Source: Bin55 sp028819195
GTDB taxonomy: Bacteria > Pseudomonadota > Gammaproteobacteria > Pseudomonadales > Azotimanducaceae
Direction: 5' to 3'
Length of the DNA stretch: 64,000 bases
NCBI GenBank assembly: GCA_028819195.1
Contig: JAPPMF010000009.1
Location: forward strand, 186,001 to 250,000
Shown piece by piece: positions 52,025 through 61,590 of the stretch. The notes under the pieces were generated by a model. That model made no database searches, had not been told where the DNA came from, and saw only the letters and a program-made list of their open reading frames with translations. The position numbers and the translations under genes are program-made. The stretch's first letter is position 1. Each line of letters begins with the position of its first letter.

Positions 52025-53638
52025 CTACATCCGAAAGATCCCAAACTGTGACTTAGGTGTACTTAGCTGTTGTTCGACGGCGCATTGTAGGGCGATCGTT
52101 AACGTATCGCGAGTTCTTAGCGGATCCAAAACTCCATCGTCCCACAGTCTAGCACTAGCGAAATAAGGGTGTCCTTCGTTTTCGTATTGCTGGTGGATTT
52201 CATCCTTGTAACTCGTTTCATCCTTGGTCGACCAAGTCTTACCCTGCTTCTCTAAGCTGTCGCGTTTGACGGTGGATAGCACTTGTGCGGCTTGCTCGCC
52301 GCCCATTACCGATATTCTTGCATTTGGCCAGGACCATAACATACGTGCACCGTACGAACGACCACACATGGCATAGTTTCCTGCGCCAAACGAGCCACCC
52401 ATTAGTACTGTAAATTTCGGTACTGATGCACACGCGACTGCAGTTACCATTTTCGCACCTTCCTTAGCGATCCCAGCATTTTCAAACTTTTTTCCCACCA
52501 TGAAGCCAGTAATGTTCTGAAAGAACACGAGTGGAATTCCTCGTCGGTCGGCTAACTGAATGAAGTGAGCTCCTTTGAGTGCTGACTCGGAAAATAACAC
52601 CCCGTTATTGGCTAAGATTGCGACGGGATAACCGTGAATATGTGCGAATCCACAGACTAGAGTTTCGCCGTAGAGTTGTTTGAATTCACCGAAACGTGAA
52701 CCGTCAACTATTCTTGCAATGACCTCTCTAATGTCGTAAGGCGTACGCGTATCCCGTGGTACGATACCGTAAATTTCTTCGGGGTCGTATTTGGGCGATT
52801 CCGAATCAATACGTTCAATCGAAGATGTTATTGAAGTTTTACTGTGTTCCATGACTGAACGAGCAATTTGCATGGCGTGTGAGTCATTTTCGGCTAAATA
52901 ATCTGAAACACCAGATATACGAGAATGAACCTCACCACCACCGAGTTCTTCGGCCCCTACTTCTTCACCGGTCGCTGCTTTAACAAGGGGGGGACCACCA
53001 AGAAAGATTGTTCCTTGGTTTTTGACGATGATTGATTGATCGCACATGGCGGGTACGTAGGCACCTCCCGCAGTACACGATCCCGTAACAATTGCTGTTT
53101 GTGGTATCCCAATCGCAGACATGTTGGCTTGGTTGTAAAAAATTCGCCCAAAATGCTCTTTGTCGGGAAAGACTTCGCTTTGATAAGGTAAAAATGCACC
53201 ACCAGAGTCGACTATGTAGAAGCATGGTAGACGATTTTCTAACGCGATGGCTTGTGCACGTAAATGTTTTTTAACGGTAATCGGGAAGTAAGTTCCCCCT
53301 TTGACGGTAGCATCGTTAGCGACGATCATGCAGGGGGTTTGGTGAATATAGCCGATACCGGTGATTATTCCGCCACATGGGACCTTTTCGTCGTAGAGTT
53401 CATGACCAGCGAGAGGAGAGAGTTCAAGAAACGGCGAATCTCGATCAAGTAACTTTAATATCCGTTCCCTTGGTAACAACTTGTTACGGGCAGTATGTCG
53501 TGCACGGGAGGTCTCGCTACCACCTTCAGAGATTTTTGATCGCAGTTCATGTAAGTTTTTGACGAGTTTTACATAAACGGCGCGATTCTTTTGAAAATCG
53601 TCGTCTTGAGTATTGACTTTGGTTGCGATGATTGGCAT
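52025..53638 (-). CDS. Acyl-CoA carboxylase carboxyltransferase subunit (methylcrotonyl-CoA carboxylase beta type)
   Basis: 537 residues, the typical length. YFPITVKKHLRAQAIALENRLPCFYIVDSGGAFLPYQSEVFPDKEHFGRIFYNQANMSAIG and GSCTAGGAYVPAM fit the MccB subgroup (leucine breakdown) better than propionyl-CoA carboxylase. The partner biotin carboxylase is not adjacent in the window, which is unusual for this pathway. It converges on the Lrp gene and lies downstream of alanine racemase. Confidence 0.88.
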   Translation of the reverse strand: MPIIATKVNTQDDDFQKNRAVYVKLVKNLHELRSKISEGGSETSRARHTARNKLLPRERILKLLDRDSPFLELSPLAGHELYDEKVPCGGIITGIGYIHQTPCMIVANDATVKGGTYFPITVKKHLRAQAIALENRLPCFYIVDSGGAFLPYQSEVFPDKEHFGRIFYNQANMSAIGIPQTAIVTGSCTAGGAYVPAMCDQSIIVKNQGTIFLGGPPLVKAATGEEVGAEELGGGEVHSRISGVSDYLAENDSHAMQIARSVMEHSKTSITSSIERIDSESPKYDPEEIYGIVPRDTRTPYDIREVIARIVDGSRFGEFKQLYGETLVCGFAHIHGYPVAILANNGVLFSESALKGAHFIQLADRRGIPLVFFQNITGFMVGKKFENAGIAKEGAKMVTAVACASVPKFTVLMGGSFGAGNYAMCGRSYGARMLWSWPNARISVMGGEQAAQVLSTVKRDSLEKQGKTWSTKDETSYKDEIHQQYENEGHPYFASARLWDDGVLDPLRTRDTLTIALQCAVEQQLSTPKSQFGIFRM

Positions 53639-53647
53639 GCTTACTTC

Positions 53648-54739
53648 CTATTGGTCTGCCTCGAGCTGGTTGTTTTCGCTATGCATTGCATTACCTACTT
53701 GAGTCAAAATTTCATAAGGTATAGTATTGATTTGCTGCGCCATTGAGTCTATCGAGACCGTGTTCCCAAAAATTTCGACGTAGTCATTTTCTTGCAAATC
53801 AGGTGCGTTGGAGCAGTCGACGTGGATGGCATCCATGGTTACTCGTCCTACGATTGGTAACCGCACATGACCGAAAGCAACCTCGCCGATATTTGATAAA
53901 GCTCGAGGAATTCCGTCGGCATATCCCACACCGACTATAGCTATTCGGCTTTCGCGTGATGTCTGGTAAGTAGCACCATACCCAATAGAGTTTACCTCTT
54001 GTACCGAACGGATTTGTATAACTCTGCCTTTCAAGGTGACAACGTTGCTGAAGAAGTTTGGTTGATCTGAAAAAGGATTAATCCCATAAAGTCCAATTCC
54101 TGGCCGTGTGATGTCTCCTTGAAATTCCGGACCGAGAAAAATCCCTGCGGAGTTACCAATACTTGTGGGTGTATTGGGAAATTGAATTTTGATCTTCGTG
54201 AATCGCGTGATTTGTTCTCGATTTAACGGATGTTTTGCGTCGTCGGCACAGGCTAAGTGGGTTAGGAGCAAGCGAATCTTAAAGCCAGCGAGGTCAAGTT
54301 GTTCTGGATAGGTATGGTCGAAACCAACTCGATTCATACCAGTATCGAAGTGTAGGGCGCATGGTTGCTCGCGGTATGGTTTCCATAGATTTAGTTGTTC
54401 CGGGGTATTGAGAACAGGAGTTAAATTGAAACTTCGACATATTTTCGCTTCTTCGGAGTTACCAAGACCTGATAGTGCATAAATAAATCCCGATGTACAT
54501 GTACGAATCTGGATACCTTCTTGGATCGTCGATACAAAAAAATGCTGACAGCCAGCTGAACTCAAGAGTTTGACGGCTCGTATCACCCCCGTACCGTATG
54601 CATTGCGCTTAATAGTTGCACCGCAAATACCAACGGTTTTAGACTGGAGCAATTTGTAGTTTGTTAAGAAGTTTTCGCGGTCGAAAATGTATTGCTTCTG
54701 CGATAGCAAACAGGTTTGATTCAAGCTTGACCTAGTCAC
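53648..54739 (-). CDS. alr: Alanine racemase
   Basis: 363 residues from GTG at 54739; the open frame extends further but overlaps the nuclease gene. The PLP lysine is in GATIKRNAYGTGV and the second catalytic tyrosine in SIGYGATY. RPGIGLYGINPF is the other conserved block. It supplies D-alanine for peptidoglycan. It starts inside the stop region of the upstream nuclease gene (8-base overlap), so the two are coupled. The lysine motif IKRNAYG departs slightly from the common VKADAYG. Confidence 0.9.
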   Translation of the reverse strand: MTRSSLNQTCLLSQKQYIFDRENFLTNYKLLQSKTVGICGATIKRNAYGTGVIRAVKLLSSAGCQHFFVSTIQEGIQIRTCTSGFIYALSGLGNSEEAKICRSFNLTPVLNTPEQLNLWKPYREQPCALHFDTGMNRVGFDHTYPEQLDLAGFKIRLLLTHLACADDAKHPLNREQITRFTKIKIQFPNTPTSIGNSAGIFLGPEFQGDITRPGIGLYGINPFSDQPNFFSNVVTLKGRVIQIRSVQEVNSIGYGATYQTSRESRIAIVGVGYADGIPRALSNIGEVAFGHVRLPIVGRVTMDAIHVDCSNAPDLQENDYVEIFGNTVSIDSMAQQINTIPYEILTQVGNAMHSENNQLEADQ

Positions 54740-55376
54740 CGAAAGTCTCAGGATTTTCGCCTTCAGCCTGTTGTTCTCGCCAAACCCACGGTTCGATTGG
54801 TTCGACTTCGCGCCATAGTCCCTTTCGTTGGTCTCGCGCGAATTCTTCGGCCAGTTCGTATTCTTTAGAGTCCGACTCTTCCGGAACATTCGCCCAACCT
54901 TTTCCTTCCAGAAGCAAATGAAGGTTCAAATTAGAATGCGGATGATTGACGATGAACACCTTGACGAATTGTAGGTTAGATTCGTCTTTTGAGACAACTT
55001 CAAGTACCACGGTTTCGTCTGATACTTGAGATTCAAGGTATTGTTTAGCTTCTTCTGCATGAAATTGTTTTTTTAAATCGAGTTCGGGCGCGTCGACGCC
55101 CCAGAGATCGACTTCAATGAGATCGTCGTCTGTACATTCTTCGTCTACTTTTGGACAAAACTGCAAAGTGTCGCCATCGAAGACCGTAGTGACCTTGCCT
55201 ACTAGTAACTTTACTTCACTTTCGTCGTCGGTTTCGGCTTGTAGCAAGGGACCGAATTGAATGGCACTGATGCTAGTCAAAAAAATGAGGAACAGACAAC
55301 CAGATAAACTCAACGACTCGTTTTTGTTAATTATTCTCATATTATTGGGCAGGTTGAAGGGGTGAAGCAGATTCAT
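54732..55376 (-). CDS. Staphylococcal nuclease-like domain protein, probably inactive
   Basis: 214 residues (MRIINKNES at 55340 is a shorter start). A hydrophobic signal or anchor segment (about 21-45) is followed by an SNase domain: VTTVFDGDTLQF, IEVDLWGVDAPEL, and a GKGWANV C-terminal motif. In the nuclease family the positions of catalytic Arg35 and Arg87 hold Asp90 and Gln136 here, while E98 remains. So it keeps the fold and a likely calcium site but probably not the chemistry. Exported or membrane-anchored. Confidence 0.78.
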   Translation of the reverse strand: MNLLHPFNLPNNMRIINKNESLSLSGCLFLIFLTSISAIQFGPLLQAETDDESEVKLLVGKVTTVFDGDTLQFCPKVDEECTDDDLIEVDLWGVDAPELDLKKQFHAEEAKQYLESQVSDETVVLEVVSKDESNLQFVKVFIVNHPHSNLNLHLLLEGKGWANVPEESDSKEYELAEEFARDQRKGLWREVEPIEPWVWREQQAEGENPETFGD

Positions 55377-55465
55377 TAAACAATTTTAGTCGTTGCTTAT
55401 GATATAGAACGCTATCCTAGCGCTAGCCTAGCAACTAAAACCCACCTTCAATTTGGAATAAAAAG

Positions 55466-56131
55466 ATGTCGAGCAAGACCCTAAATTTAAATGATCAAGT
55501 CTATGCCTATCTACTTAAGAATATAAGCATCGAATCCCCTGCGGCGCGAGAACTCCGAGAAGAGACTCACTCGACGCAGTCGATGGCAGGTATGCAAGTC
55601 TCGCCCGAGCAAGCGTCTTTCATGGCATTTTTGATTCAAGCACTCGATGTTGAACAAGCCGTTGAGGTTGGTACATTCACTGGATATAGCGCCCTAGCCG
55701 TTGCACAAGCGCTACCAGAAAACGGTAGGTTAATCGCGTGTGATGTCTCAAAGGAATGGACGGATATTGGTCGAAAGTATTGGAAGCAAGCAGGCGTTGA
55801 TCATAAGATTGATCTTCGTTTAGCACCTGCAGCTGAGACTCTAGAACGGTTGTTAGAAGATGGTCAAGAAAGCGAGTTCGATTTTGCGTTTATCGATGCC
55901 GACAAGTCCAACTATGCTGTGTATTACGAGTTGTGTTTATCTCTACTACGTGTGGGCGGGATTGTCGCAGTGGACAACGTCTTGTGGGGTGGTCGAACGG
56001 CTGATCCGACATTAACTGACGCGAGCACGACTGCTATACGACAGTTGAACGCTTTGATCGCAGACGATAGTCGTGTGACTGCTACCATGTTGCCTGTAGG
56101 AGACGGCCTTACGTTAGCACGAAAGTTGTAA
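55466..56131 (+). CDS. Class I SAM-dependent O-methyltransferase (caffeoyl-CoA/catechol type)
   Basis: 221 residues. MQVSPEQASFMAFLIQALDVEQAVEVGTFTGYSALAVAQALP holds the SAM-binding EVGTFTGYS, FIDADKSNYAVYYE the metal-binding Asp, and IVAVDNVLWGGRTADP the second metal segment. The family methylates catechol-type hydroxyls. It stands alone on the plus strand. Confidence 0.92.
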   Translation: MSSKTLNLNDQVYAYLLKNISIESPAARELREETHSTQSMAGMQVSPEQASFMAFLIQALDVEQAVEVGTFTGYSALAVAQALPENGRLIACDVSKEWTDIGRKYWKQAGVDHKIDLRLAPAAETLERLLEDGQESEFDFAFIDADKSNYAVYYELCLSLLRVGGIVAVDNVLWGGRTADPTLTDASTTAIRQLNALIADDSRVTATMLPVGDGLTLARKL

Positions 56132-56315
56132 TCTTTATCAGGATAGATACATCGGTATCGGGCAATCTACTTAACTAGTTCATCTATAACAGACTTCAAG
56201 TCCACGCACCCAAGATTAGCAAGATGAAATAAGCCACCCTGTTCGTGTATAGGACTTGGGTTAGTACACTAAAACAAACGTTCGTTGTCTAGTTTGTGTT
56301 AACTAAGGACAACCA

Positions 56316-57770
56316 TCAACCTAGCCAGGGCCCTTCGATTGCGAAAGTAACTCCCGGCGTCTGTATGTTGACATACAAGGTTTTCCCGTCCGGTGTGAAA
56401 GTCGCACCCGCCCATTCACTTGATCGGTAATCACCAATCGCAATTTCATCTCGTCCCGGTAGTAAAGTAGTCAAATTTATGTTATTTTCGGCAATTGGTC
56501 TTGCTGTATTGTTCTCGCCAACGAGCAACAATCTTGCACCCGAAAGCAATTGACCATTGTTGCGAATACCACCGCCGTCTTCGCAAAGAACAATCGAACC
56601 ATTCACGGGGTTTACGGTAACGTTATCAATAGCATCTGCCATACTTTCGGATTGGGAAGTAAAACAAGCTGAGAGCTTCTCGTTAAAGGGATCGTATGCC
56701 CAGACGCTCCCATCTCCGTGGGGACCACCACCGGTATCGACAAAGTACACGATTCCTTTATCGTACCAACATCCTTCTAAGCGTGCAAACGTAGCACCAC
56801 CTTGTTCAAAACCTTGGCGGAACGGACCTGACATACCTTCACCTCCTGTAGGAGGGCCGCCCTCATAGGTTGGATTCAAGATATCTGGATCAGCGTCGGG
56901 TTCTTCAATTGGTACCCAACTTACTGAAAACATCGTGCCAAATCTAGCGGTTGTCAGGTTCACCGATTTCAACTTGCCTACTTTTAGCATGAACAGTTCT
57001 CCACCTTTTTCCAAACTGCCAATAGTATTGGATTTGTCAGTCGGTATGAAGCGGTAGAAACCGGAATATTGACTATTGTCTTCAGTGAGGTACACGTACC
57101 CAGTTTTTGGGTCAACCGCAACAGCTTCATGACGCATCAACCCCATACTTTTTATAGGTAGGTGGGAAGAAACACCCAAGTGTGACGGTAGAGTTTCAAA
57201 GACGTAACCATGATCCATTGGTTTATCGTCATTCGAATAACTTTCTAGTGAGCGCCGATACACAATTTCTTCACAACTCAACCAGGTCCCCCAAGGTGTT
57301 GGACCACCGGCACAATTCACCATCGTCCCAGTCAATACACCTTCGCTAGCGGTTAACTTACCATCTTGAATGGTCAGAGCTGTTACTCCACCACTCGGTT
57401 TTAGGGTGCTTTCGTTCTCGAGTCGTGGGACTATACCATGATCATAGAAGGCTTCACCTGTTGTTGTGATCACAGCCCCTTCAGTATCTTCATGATTACG
57501 TAACAGAATGATTTCGCCGGACTTCGCCCCAGGTACGACAGCCATTCCATCGTGTCGTTGGGGAGTAATACCTCCTTTCGACATAAGATCGCCGGTCCAA
57601 CCAAACGAGCGATACGAAAAATTGGGTGGTAGTTTTAATAAGGGTAGGCCGGTAGACTCATCCTTGACTGGCATGAGTTCGGGTTTGCTGGCTACTTCAC
57701 CACGCAGTCCAAAAAGCGGTAGCATGAATGGAAATGCTGAAGCGAACTTGATTAACGATCGTCGGTTCAT
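56316..57770 (-). CDS. PhoX-like phosphatase (DUF839), Tat-exported
   Basis: 484 residues. MNRRSLIKFASAFPFMLPLFGL is a twin-arginine-type signal. HDGMAVVPG, LLRNHEDTEG, GGPTPWGTWLSCEE, MRHEAVAVDPKTGYVYLTED and ATFTPDGKTLYVNIQTPG are PhoX/DUF839 features that bind iron and calcium. PhoX is a periplasmic phosphatase induced by phosphate limitation; substrate preference here is unproven. Confidence 0.9.
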   Translation of the reverse strand: MNRRSLIKFASAFPFMLPLFGLRGEVASKPELMPVKDESTGLPLLKLPPNFSYRSFGWTGDLMSKGGITPQRHDGMAVVPGAKSGEIILLRNHEDTEGAVITTTGEAFYDHGIVPRLENESTLKPSGGVTALTIQDGKLTASEGVLTGTMVNCAGGPTPWGTWLSCEEIVYRRSLESYSNDDKPMDHGYVFETLPSHLGVSSHLPIKSMGLMRHEAVAVDPKTGYVYLTEDNSQYSGFYRFIPTDKSNTIGSLEKGGELFMLKVGKLKSVNLTTARFGTMFSVSWVPIEEPDADPDILNPTYEGGPPTGGEGMSGPFRQGFEQGGATFARLEGCWYDKGIVYFVDTGGGPHGDGSVWAYDPFNEKLSACFTSQSESMADAIDNVTVNPVNGSIVLCEDGGGIRNNGQLLSGARLLLVGENNTARPIAENNINLTTLLPGRDEIAIGDYRSSEWAGATFTPDGKTLYVNIQTPGVTFAIEGPWLG

Positions 57771-57951
57771 GACTAAGGGCTCAAGAAATGATTTTGTTAT
57801 TATCCACAGAATTGGGTGACCTTTGTTTTAATGTTGTGAAAGTCGAGACAAATTCTTTCAATATTCAACAAATATTGGCTGGTTTGAAGGCTAAATCTAG
57901 CCATTACAAGTGGATTCTATAATTTCATTCAATTTAACAACCGCTCACTGA

Positions 57952-58929
57952 ATGCAAGAAAGAAGTAAAAAGATCCTAAGTGTTCTCGTCGGAGGAGCGG
58001 TTTGTCTTGCGTTTCTCGTGGTGGTCGTAGGGGCTTATACAAGACTAGTAGACGCCGGCTTAGGTTGTCCCGATTGGCCCGGGTGTTACGGCCAGTTAAT
58101 TGTGCCGGAAACTGAAGCGGGTATTAAGGCCGCAGAAGCTAAATTTCCGGACAGTCCAATTGACGTGGAAAAAGCTTGGGTCGAAATGGTACATCGTTAC
58201 CTAGCGTCCGGCTTAGGTCTACTTGTCCTAGTGATCGTCGTCGTTGCTTGGCGAATAAAACAATCTTTGAAATTTCCTTTGTTATTGTTAGGGCTTGTGG
58301 TCGTACAAGGAGCTTTTGGTGCATGGACGGTAACGCTGAAGTTATTACCTCAGGTGGTGACTGTACATTTATTAGGAGGAATGATTACCTTAGGATTGTT
58401 GTTTTGGTATTTTTTGAAACTCAATCCCGTACATCTGGGCTTGGGATCGTTTCCGGTACAGACTTATGTCAAAATCTTTTTAGCGGTACTCATCGTTCAG
58501 ATCGCGCTTGGGGGATGGGTGAGTGCTAACTACGCAGCATTAGCCTGTCCAGATTTCCCGTTATGCCACAGCGAGCTAATTCCGTCGATGAATCTCCCTG
58601 AGGGATTCAACGTTTTTCAAGAAGTCGGACCAAACTACCTGGGTGGAGAGATGTCGATGGAAGGCCGAATCGCCATCCACTTTGTGCATCGCTGGTGGGC
58701 GTTAATCGTTTTCCTTGTCGGATTAATATTGTCTTTACGCTTGAGTGTTTTAGGACGTGCTTTGTTTGGCAGCCTACTAGGTATTCAGATTGGCTTAGGA
58801 ATCATGAATGTACTACTAGCTGTACCACTAACTTTAGCAGTTTTACATAACGTCGGAGCGGCGTTGTTGTTGATTGCAACGGTCTTACTAATGAGTGATA
58901 AGCAGAACACCGTTCATCACGAAGGTTAG
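57952..58929 (+). CDS. Heme A synthase (COX15/CtaA family)
   Basis: 325 residues with eight membrane helices. Paired His ligands are visible in VEMVHRYLASGLG, VVTVHLLGGMITLG, IHFVHRWWALIVF and LAVLHNVGAA. GAYTRLVDAGLGCPDWPGCYGQL and ACPDFPLCHSEL hold conserved cysteines. It oxidises heme O to heme A for aa3-type oxidases. No cytochrome oxidase genes are adjacent. Confidence 0.92.
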   Translation: MQERSKKILSVLVGGAVCLAFLVVVVGAYTRLVDAGLGCPDWPGCYGQLIVPETEAGIKAAEAKFPDSPIDVEKAWVEMVHRYLASGLGLLVLVIVVVAWRIKQSLKFPLLLLGLVVVQGAFGAWTVTLKLLPQVVTVHLLGGMITLGLLFWYFLKLNPVHLGLGSFPVQTYVKIFLAVLIVQIALGGWVSANYAALACPDFPLCHSELIPSMNLPEGFNVFQEVGPNYLGGEMSMEGRIAIHFVHRWWALIVFLVGLILSLRLSVLGRALFGSLLGIQIGLGIMNVLLAVPLTLAVLHNVGAALLLIATVLLMSDKQNTVHHEG

Positions 58930-58968
58930 CTGATTTCAGGACGTGTTCTATATTGAACGAAGATGGCT

Positions 58969-59370
58969 TTAGTTCGTTTTGTTATCGACGATTGGTTCGT
59001 GGAAGTAATAACACAGTCGGTCCGGAGCAACTACAAAAAACACTTGTAATTTCTCATCGTCTCGTTCATCGACACGCCAGTTGCCGATCTTTACACCTTT
59101 GTTCTCAATTTCATCGCGTATTTGTGCGATACCAGCAACTAGTATCGCTGCACCGTCTTGTTCTGGGTCACCACCGTTAATCGCAAAACCGATTTGCACA
59201 CCATCGCGCTCCATAATGACTGTTGGAACTGGTTCGGTGCGACGTTCAACTTCCTCTAAGTCAAAGTTCTTTGAGTACCATGCAACAGTCGAGTCTAGAT
59301 CGGTTACTGGTAATGCAAGGACATCATCTTGATATGGATAAGCTGCTACGAAATGAAAAGGTTTAGGCAA
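58969..59370 (-). CDS. VOC family protein (glyoxalase/bleomycin resistance-like)
   Basis: 133 residues. PVTDLDSTVAWYSKNFDLEEVERR and later VFFVVAPDRLCYYFHEP fit the VOC double beta-alpha-beta-beta-beta fold. Substrate is unknown. It ends 39 bases from the convergent heme A synthase stop. Confidence 0.85.
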   Translation of the reverse strand: MPKPFHFVAAYPYQDDVLALPVTDLDSTVAWYSKNFDLEEVERRTEPVPTVIMERDGVQIGFAINGGDPEQDGAAILVAGIAQIRDEIENKGVKIGNWRVDERDDEKLQVFFVVAPDRLCYYFHEPIVDNKTN

Positions 59371-59533
59371 AAAAAACTCCGTTAAATTGGTGTGAAGAAA
59401 TTGCTACTCTTGAAAGACAAACATTTTAGGGAATGTCCATTGCCGGTCACTCGTGAATGAATTAACTCAGATGACTGAACTCTCGCTTTAAAAAAATCGG
59501 ACATTTGCGCGTCCCTTGACTAGTTTTGTAGCG

Positions 59534-59562
59534 TTGAAAATTTCAGTAAACTAGTTTATCAA
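59534..59562 (+). promoter_or_regulatory. Candidate promoter of the PII gene
   Basis: TTGAAA (59534-59539), 17-base spacer, TATCAA (59557-59562), about 65 bases before the ATG. I did not find a sigma54 -24/-12 element here. Confidence 0.28.
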
Positions 59563-59626
59563 GTATCATAAACACTTGAACAACAACCTTAATTCTTTTC
59601 ACGGCATTCTCTAAGGCACTAGTAAG

Positions 59627-59965
59627 ATGAAGTTAATTACCGCATTGGTTAAACCCTATAAAGTCGATGACTTGCGCGAGTCTCTGCTAGAACACGGACT
59701 CACTGGTATGACCGTTTCTGAAGTCAAGGGTTTTGGTCGGCAAAAGGGCCACACGGAACTTTATCGTGGCGCCGAGTATGTGGTTGACTTTCTACCAAAA
59801 GCAAAGGTCGAAATCGTCGTCGACGATTCAATCGTGGAAGACTGCATCCGGACGATTCAAGAGATCTCCAATATGGGTAAAGTTGGCGATGGCAAAATCT
59901 GGGTTACCGCGGTCGAAGAGGTTATTCGTATTCGGACTGGAGAGAAGGGTACGGACGCCATCTGA
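59627..59965 (+). CDS. Nitrogen regulatory protein PII (GlnB/GlnK)
   Basis: 112 residues. MKLITALVKPYKVDDLRESL and the T-loop with Tyr51 (LYRGAEYVVDF), the uridylylation site, are present. VGDGKIWVTAVEEVIRIRTGEKGTDAI is the C-terminal nucleotide-binding part. It senses 2-oxoglutarate and ATP/ADP and controls nitrogen assimilation. No amtB follows, which leans toward GlnB, but the pair is not resolved. Confidence 0.95.
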   Translation: MKLITALVKPYKVDDLRESLLEHGLTGMTVSEVKGFGRQKGHTELYRGAEYVVDFLPKAKVEIVVDDSIVEDCIRTIQEISNMGKVGDGKIWVTAVEEVIRIRTGEKGTDAI

Positions 59966-59979
59966 ACTAATCTTCTATC

Positions 59980-60672
59980 TCATTGAGCTAGCTCGACTAT
60001 TGCCCCATAAACTTCGTCGAGTTCTGATACGACCTTGTCCGCGAGTGGAGAAATTTCGCGTTCAGAGCGCGCTATCTGGACAGTCTTCATTCCTAGCTCA
60101 GCCGCCACTTCAATATCCTCGATTGGATGATCACCAACATGTACTGATTCTACAGGTGAAACTCCGGTGTGATTGAATATCAATTGAAAGAGTACCGGGT
60201 TAGGTTTTCGAACACCAATATCGGATGCATAAAGAGATAGTTCAAAGTACTTACCTAAAGACATGCGATAAACTTCGGAGGTTCCGTTAGACAAAGAAGC
60301 GAGAACATACTTTTCACTGAGATCACGCAGTAACTGTTCAGCGCCTTGGTAAGTTTCAAACGAGTTTCTTTCGCCATGAAAAATACAGAGCGCCGAGCGG
60401 GCGAGTTCATTGGCGTCTACGGGGTTCACATCACACAGGCCCAGCACTTCTTCGATCATCGCGATGCGGATTTTGTTGAAGTCATAGTGGATATTGGGAC
60501 GATCTGCTAAGATCGAACGGCGCGCAGTGTCCTGATTCCCTAAGTAGGTCTCAGAAAATGATGGGACTTTCGCATCCAACCAAGCCAACATTTTCTTTTC
60601 CGCTGAAGCTAGAATCGATGGTGTGTCCCAGAGGGTTTCGTCAAGATCGAACGTGATTAACCGGACAACCAC
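59980..60672 (-). CDS. HAD-IA hydrolase, YigB-like
   Basis: 230 residues. ITFDLDETLWDTPSI is HAD motif I with both Asp; LASLSNGTSE gives motif II; VRKPNPVLFQL and VHVGDHPIEDIEVA give motifs III and IV. In E. coli the gene after xerC is yigB, an FMN/HAD phosphatase, and this gene is in that same place, five bases after xerC. Confidence 0.88.
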   Translation of the reverse strand: MVVRLITFDLDETLWDTPSILASAEKKMLAWLDAKVPSFSETYLGNQDTARRSILADRPNIHYDFNKIRIAMIEEVLGLCDVNPVDANELARSALCIFHGERNSFETYQGAEQLLRDLSEKYVLASLSNGTSEVYRMSLGKYFELSLYASDIGVRKPNPVLFQLIFNHTGVSPVESVHVGDHPIEDIEVAAELGMKTVQIARSEREISPLADKVVSELDEVYGAIVELAQ

Positions 60673-60677
60673 GTTAA

Positions 60678-61589
60678 TTACTTTGAATCTCTCTTTGCTC
60701 GAGGGTGGGCTTGGTCGTAAATTTTGGCGAGATGTTGGAAATCTACGTGGGTATAGATCTCGGTGGTCGCAATATTCTCGTGACCAAGTAACTCCTGAAC
60801 TGCGAGTAAATCGCCGCTACTTTCCAAGAGATGGCTAGCAAAACAGTGCCGCAATAGATGTGGATGCACTTCATCGGTTCCTAAAACCGCTAGACCTATT
60901 TGGCGGCAAATGACTTGGACCATTCGTTCCGAAATCCGTTTGGATCCTCGGCCCGTAAATAACGGATCCGTCGGCATGACTTGGTGTCGAGACGCGAGCC
61001 AATCTTGAATAGCACTTTTTGCATGTGAACCGATGGGTACCACTCTTTGCTTTTTACCTTTACCCAAAACATAGACGATATTCGCATTCAAATCCAGGTC
61101 TTGAATGTCAAGTTGAACCACCTCAGATAATCTTAGACCGCTAGAGTAAAGTAATTCAAGAAGCGCTCGATTTCGTAGACTAGTGGGTTTGCGCGAATTG
61201 CTAGATACTAGATTGGATACGGCATCCACATCGAGAACATGGGGTAATTTTTTCGCTGTTTTTGGCCCCGCCACCGCTTTTGCTGGATTGAGTTGAATAC
61301 GCTTTTTGCGAACTTGAAAGTCAAAAAAAGTACGTAAACACGAAAGCGACTGTCGTATGGAAGCTGAGGATAAAGCTTTCATTCGAAGGCACCTGACATA
61401 GTCCCGTATCTGATGCACATCGGTATCCTCTACCGACTCGCTAGCCGTTTCCTTCGCGAACTGCGTTAAATTTCTTTCGTAGGATTCAATCGTATGTTTT
61501 GACAACCGCCGTTCAATTCTCAAGTGATCGAGAAATTCAACAATCAAAGATTCCCAGTGGCGAACAGATTTTTCGGCAAGATTCTTCAT
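60678..61589 (-). CDS. xerC: Tyrosine recombinase XerC
   Basis: 303 residues from MKNLAEKS at 61589. The N-terminal SAM-like domain (FLDHLRIERRLSKHTIESYERNL) and catalytic domain (YSSGLRLSEV Arg, HLLRHCFASHL His-Leu-Leu-Arg-His, LGHENIATTEIYTHV His and Tyr) are complete. With XerD it resolves chromosome dimers at dif. The start overlaps the DUF484 stop. Confidence 0.95.
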   Translation of the reverse strand: MKNLAEKSVRHWESLIVEFLDHLRIERRLSKHTIESYERNLTQFAKETASESVEDTDVHQIRDYVRCLRMKALSSASIRQSLSCLRTFFDFQVRKKRIQLNPAKAVAGPKTAKKLPHVLDVDAVSNLVSSNSRKPTSLRNRALLELLYSSGLRLSEVVQLDIQDLDLNANIVYVLGKGKKQRVVPIGSHAKSAIQDWLASRHQVMPTDPLFTGRGSKRISERMVQVICRQIGLAVLGTDEVHPHLLRHCFASHLLESSGDLLAVQELLGHENIATTEIYTHVDFQHLAKIYDQAHPRAKRDSK

Positions 61590-61590
61590 G

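Noticed and set aside
59371..59626. Sigma54 promoter before the PII gene
   Set aside because: No GG/GC pair with -24/-12 spacing could be found.
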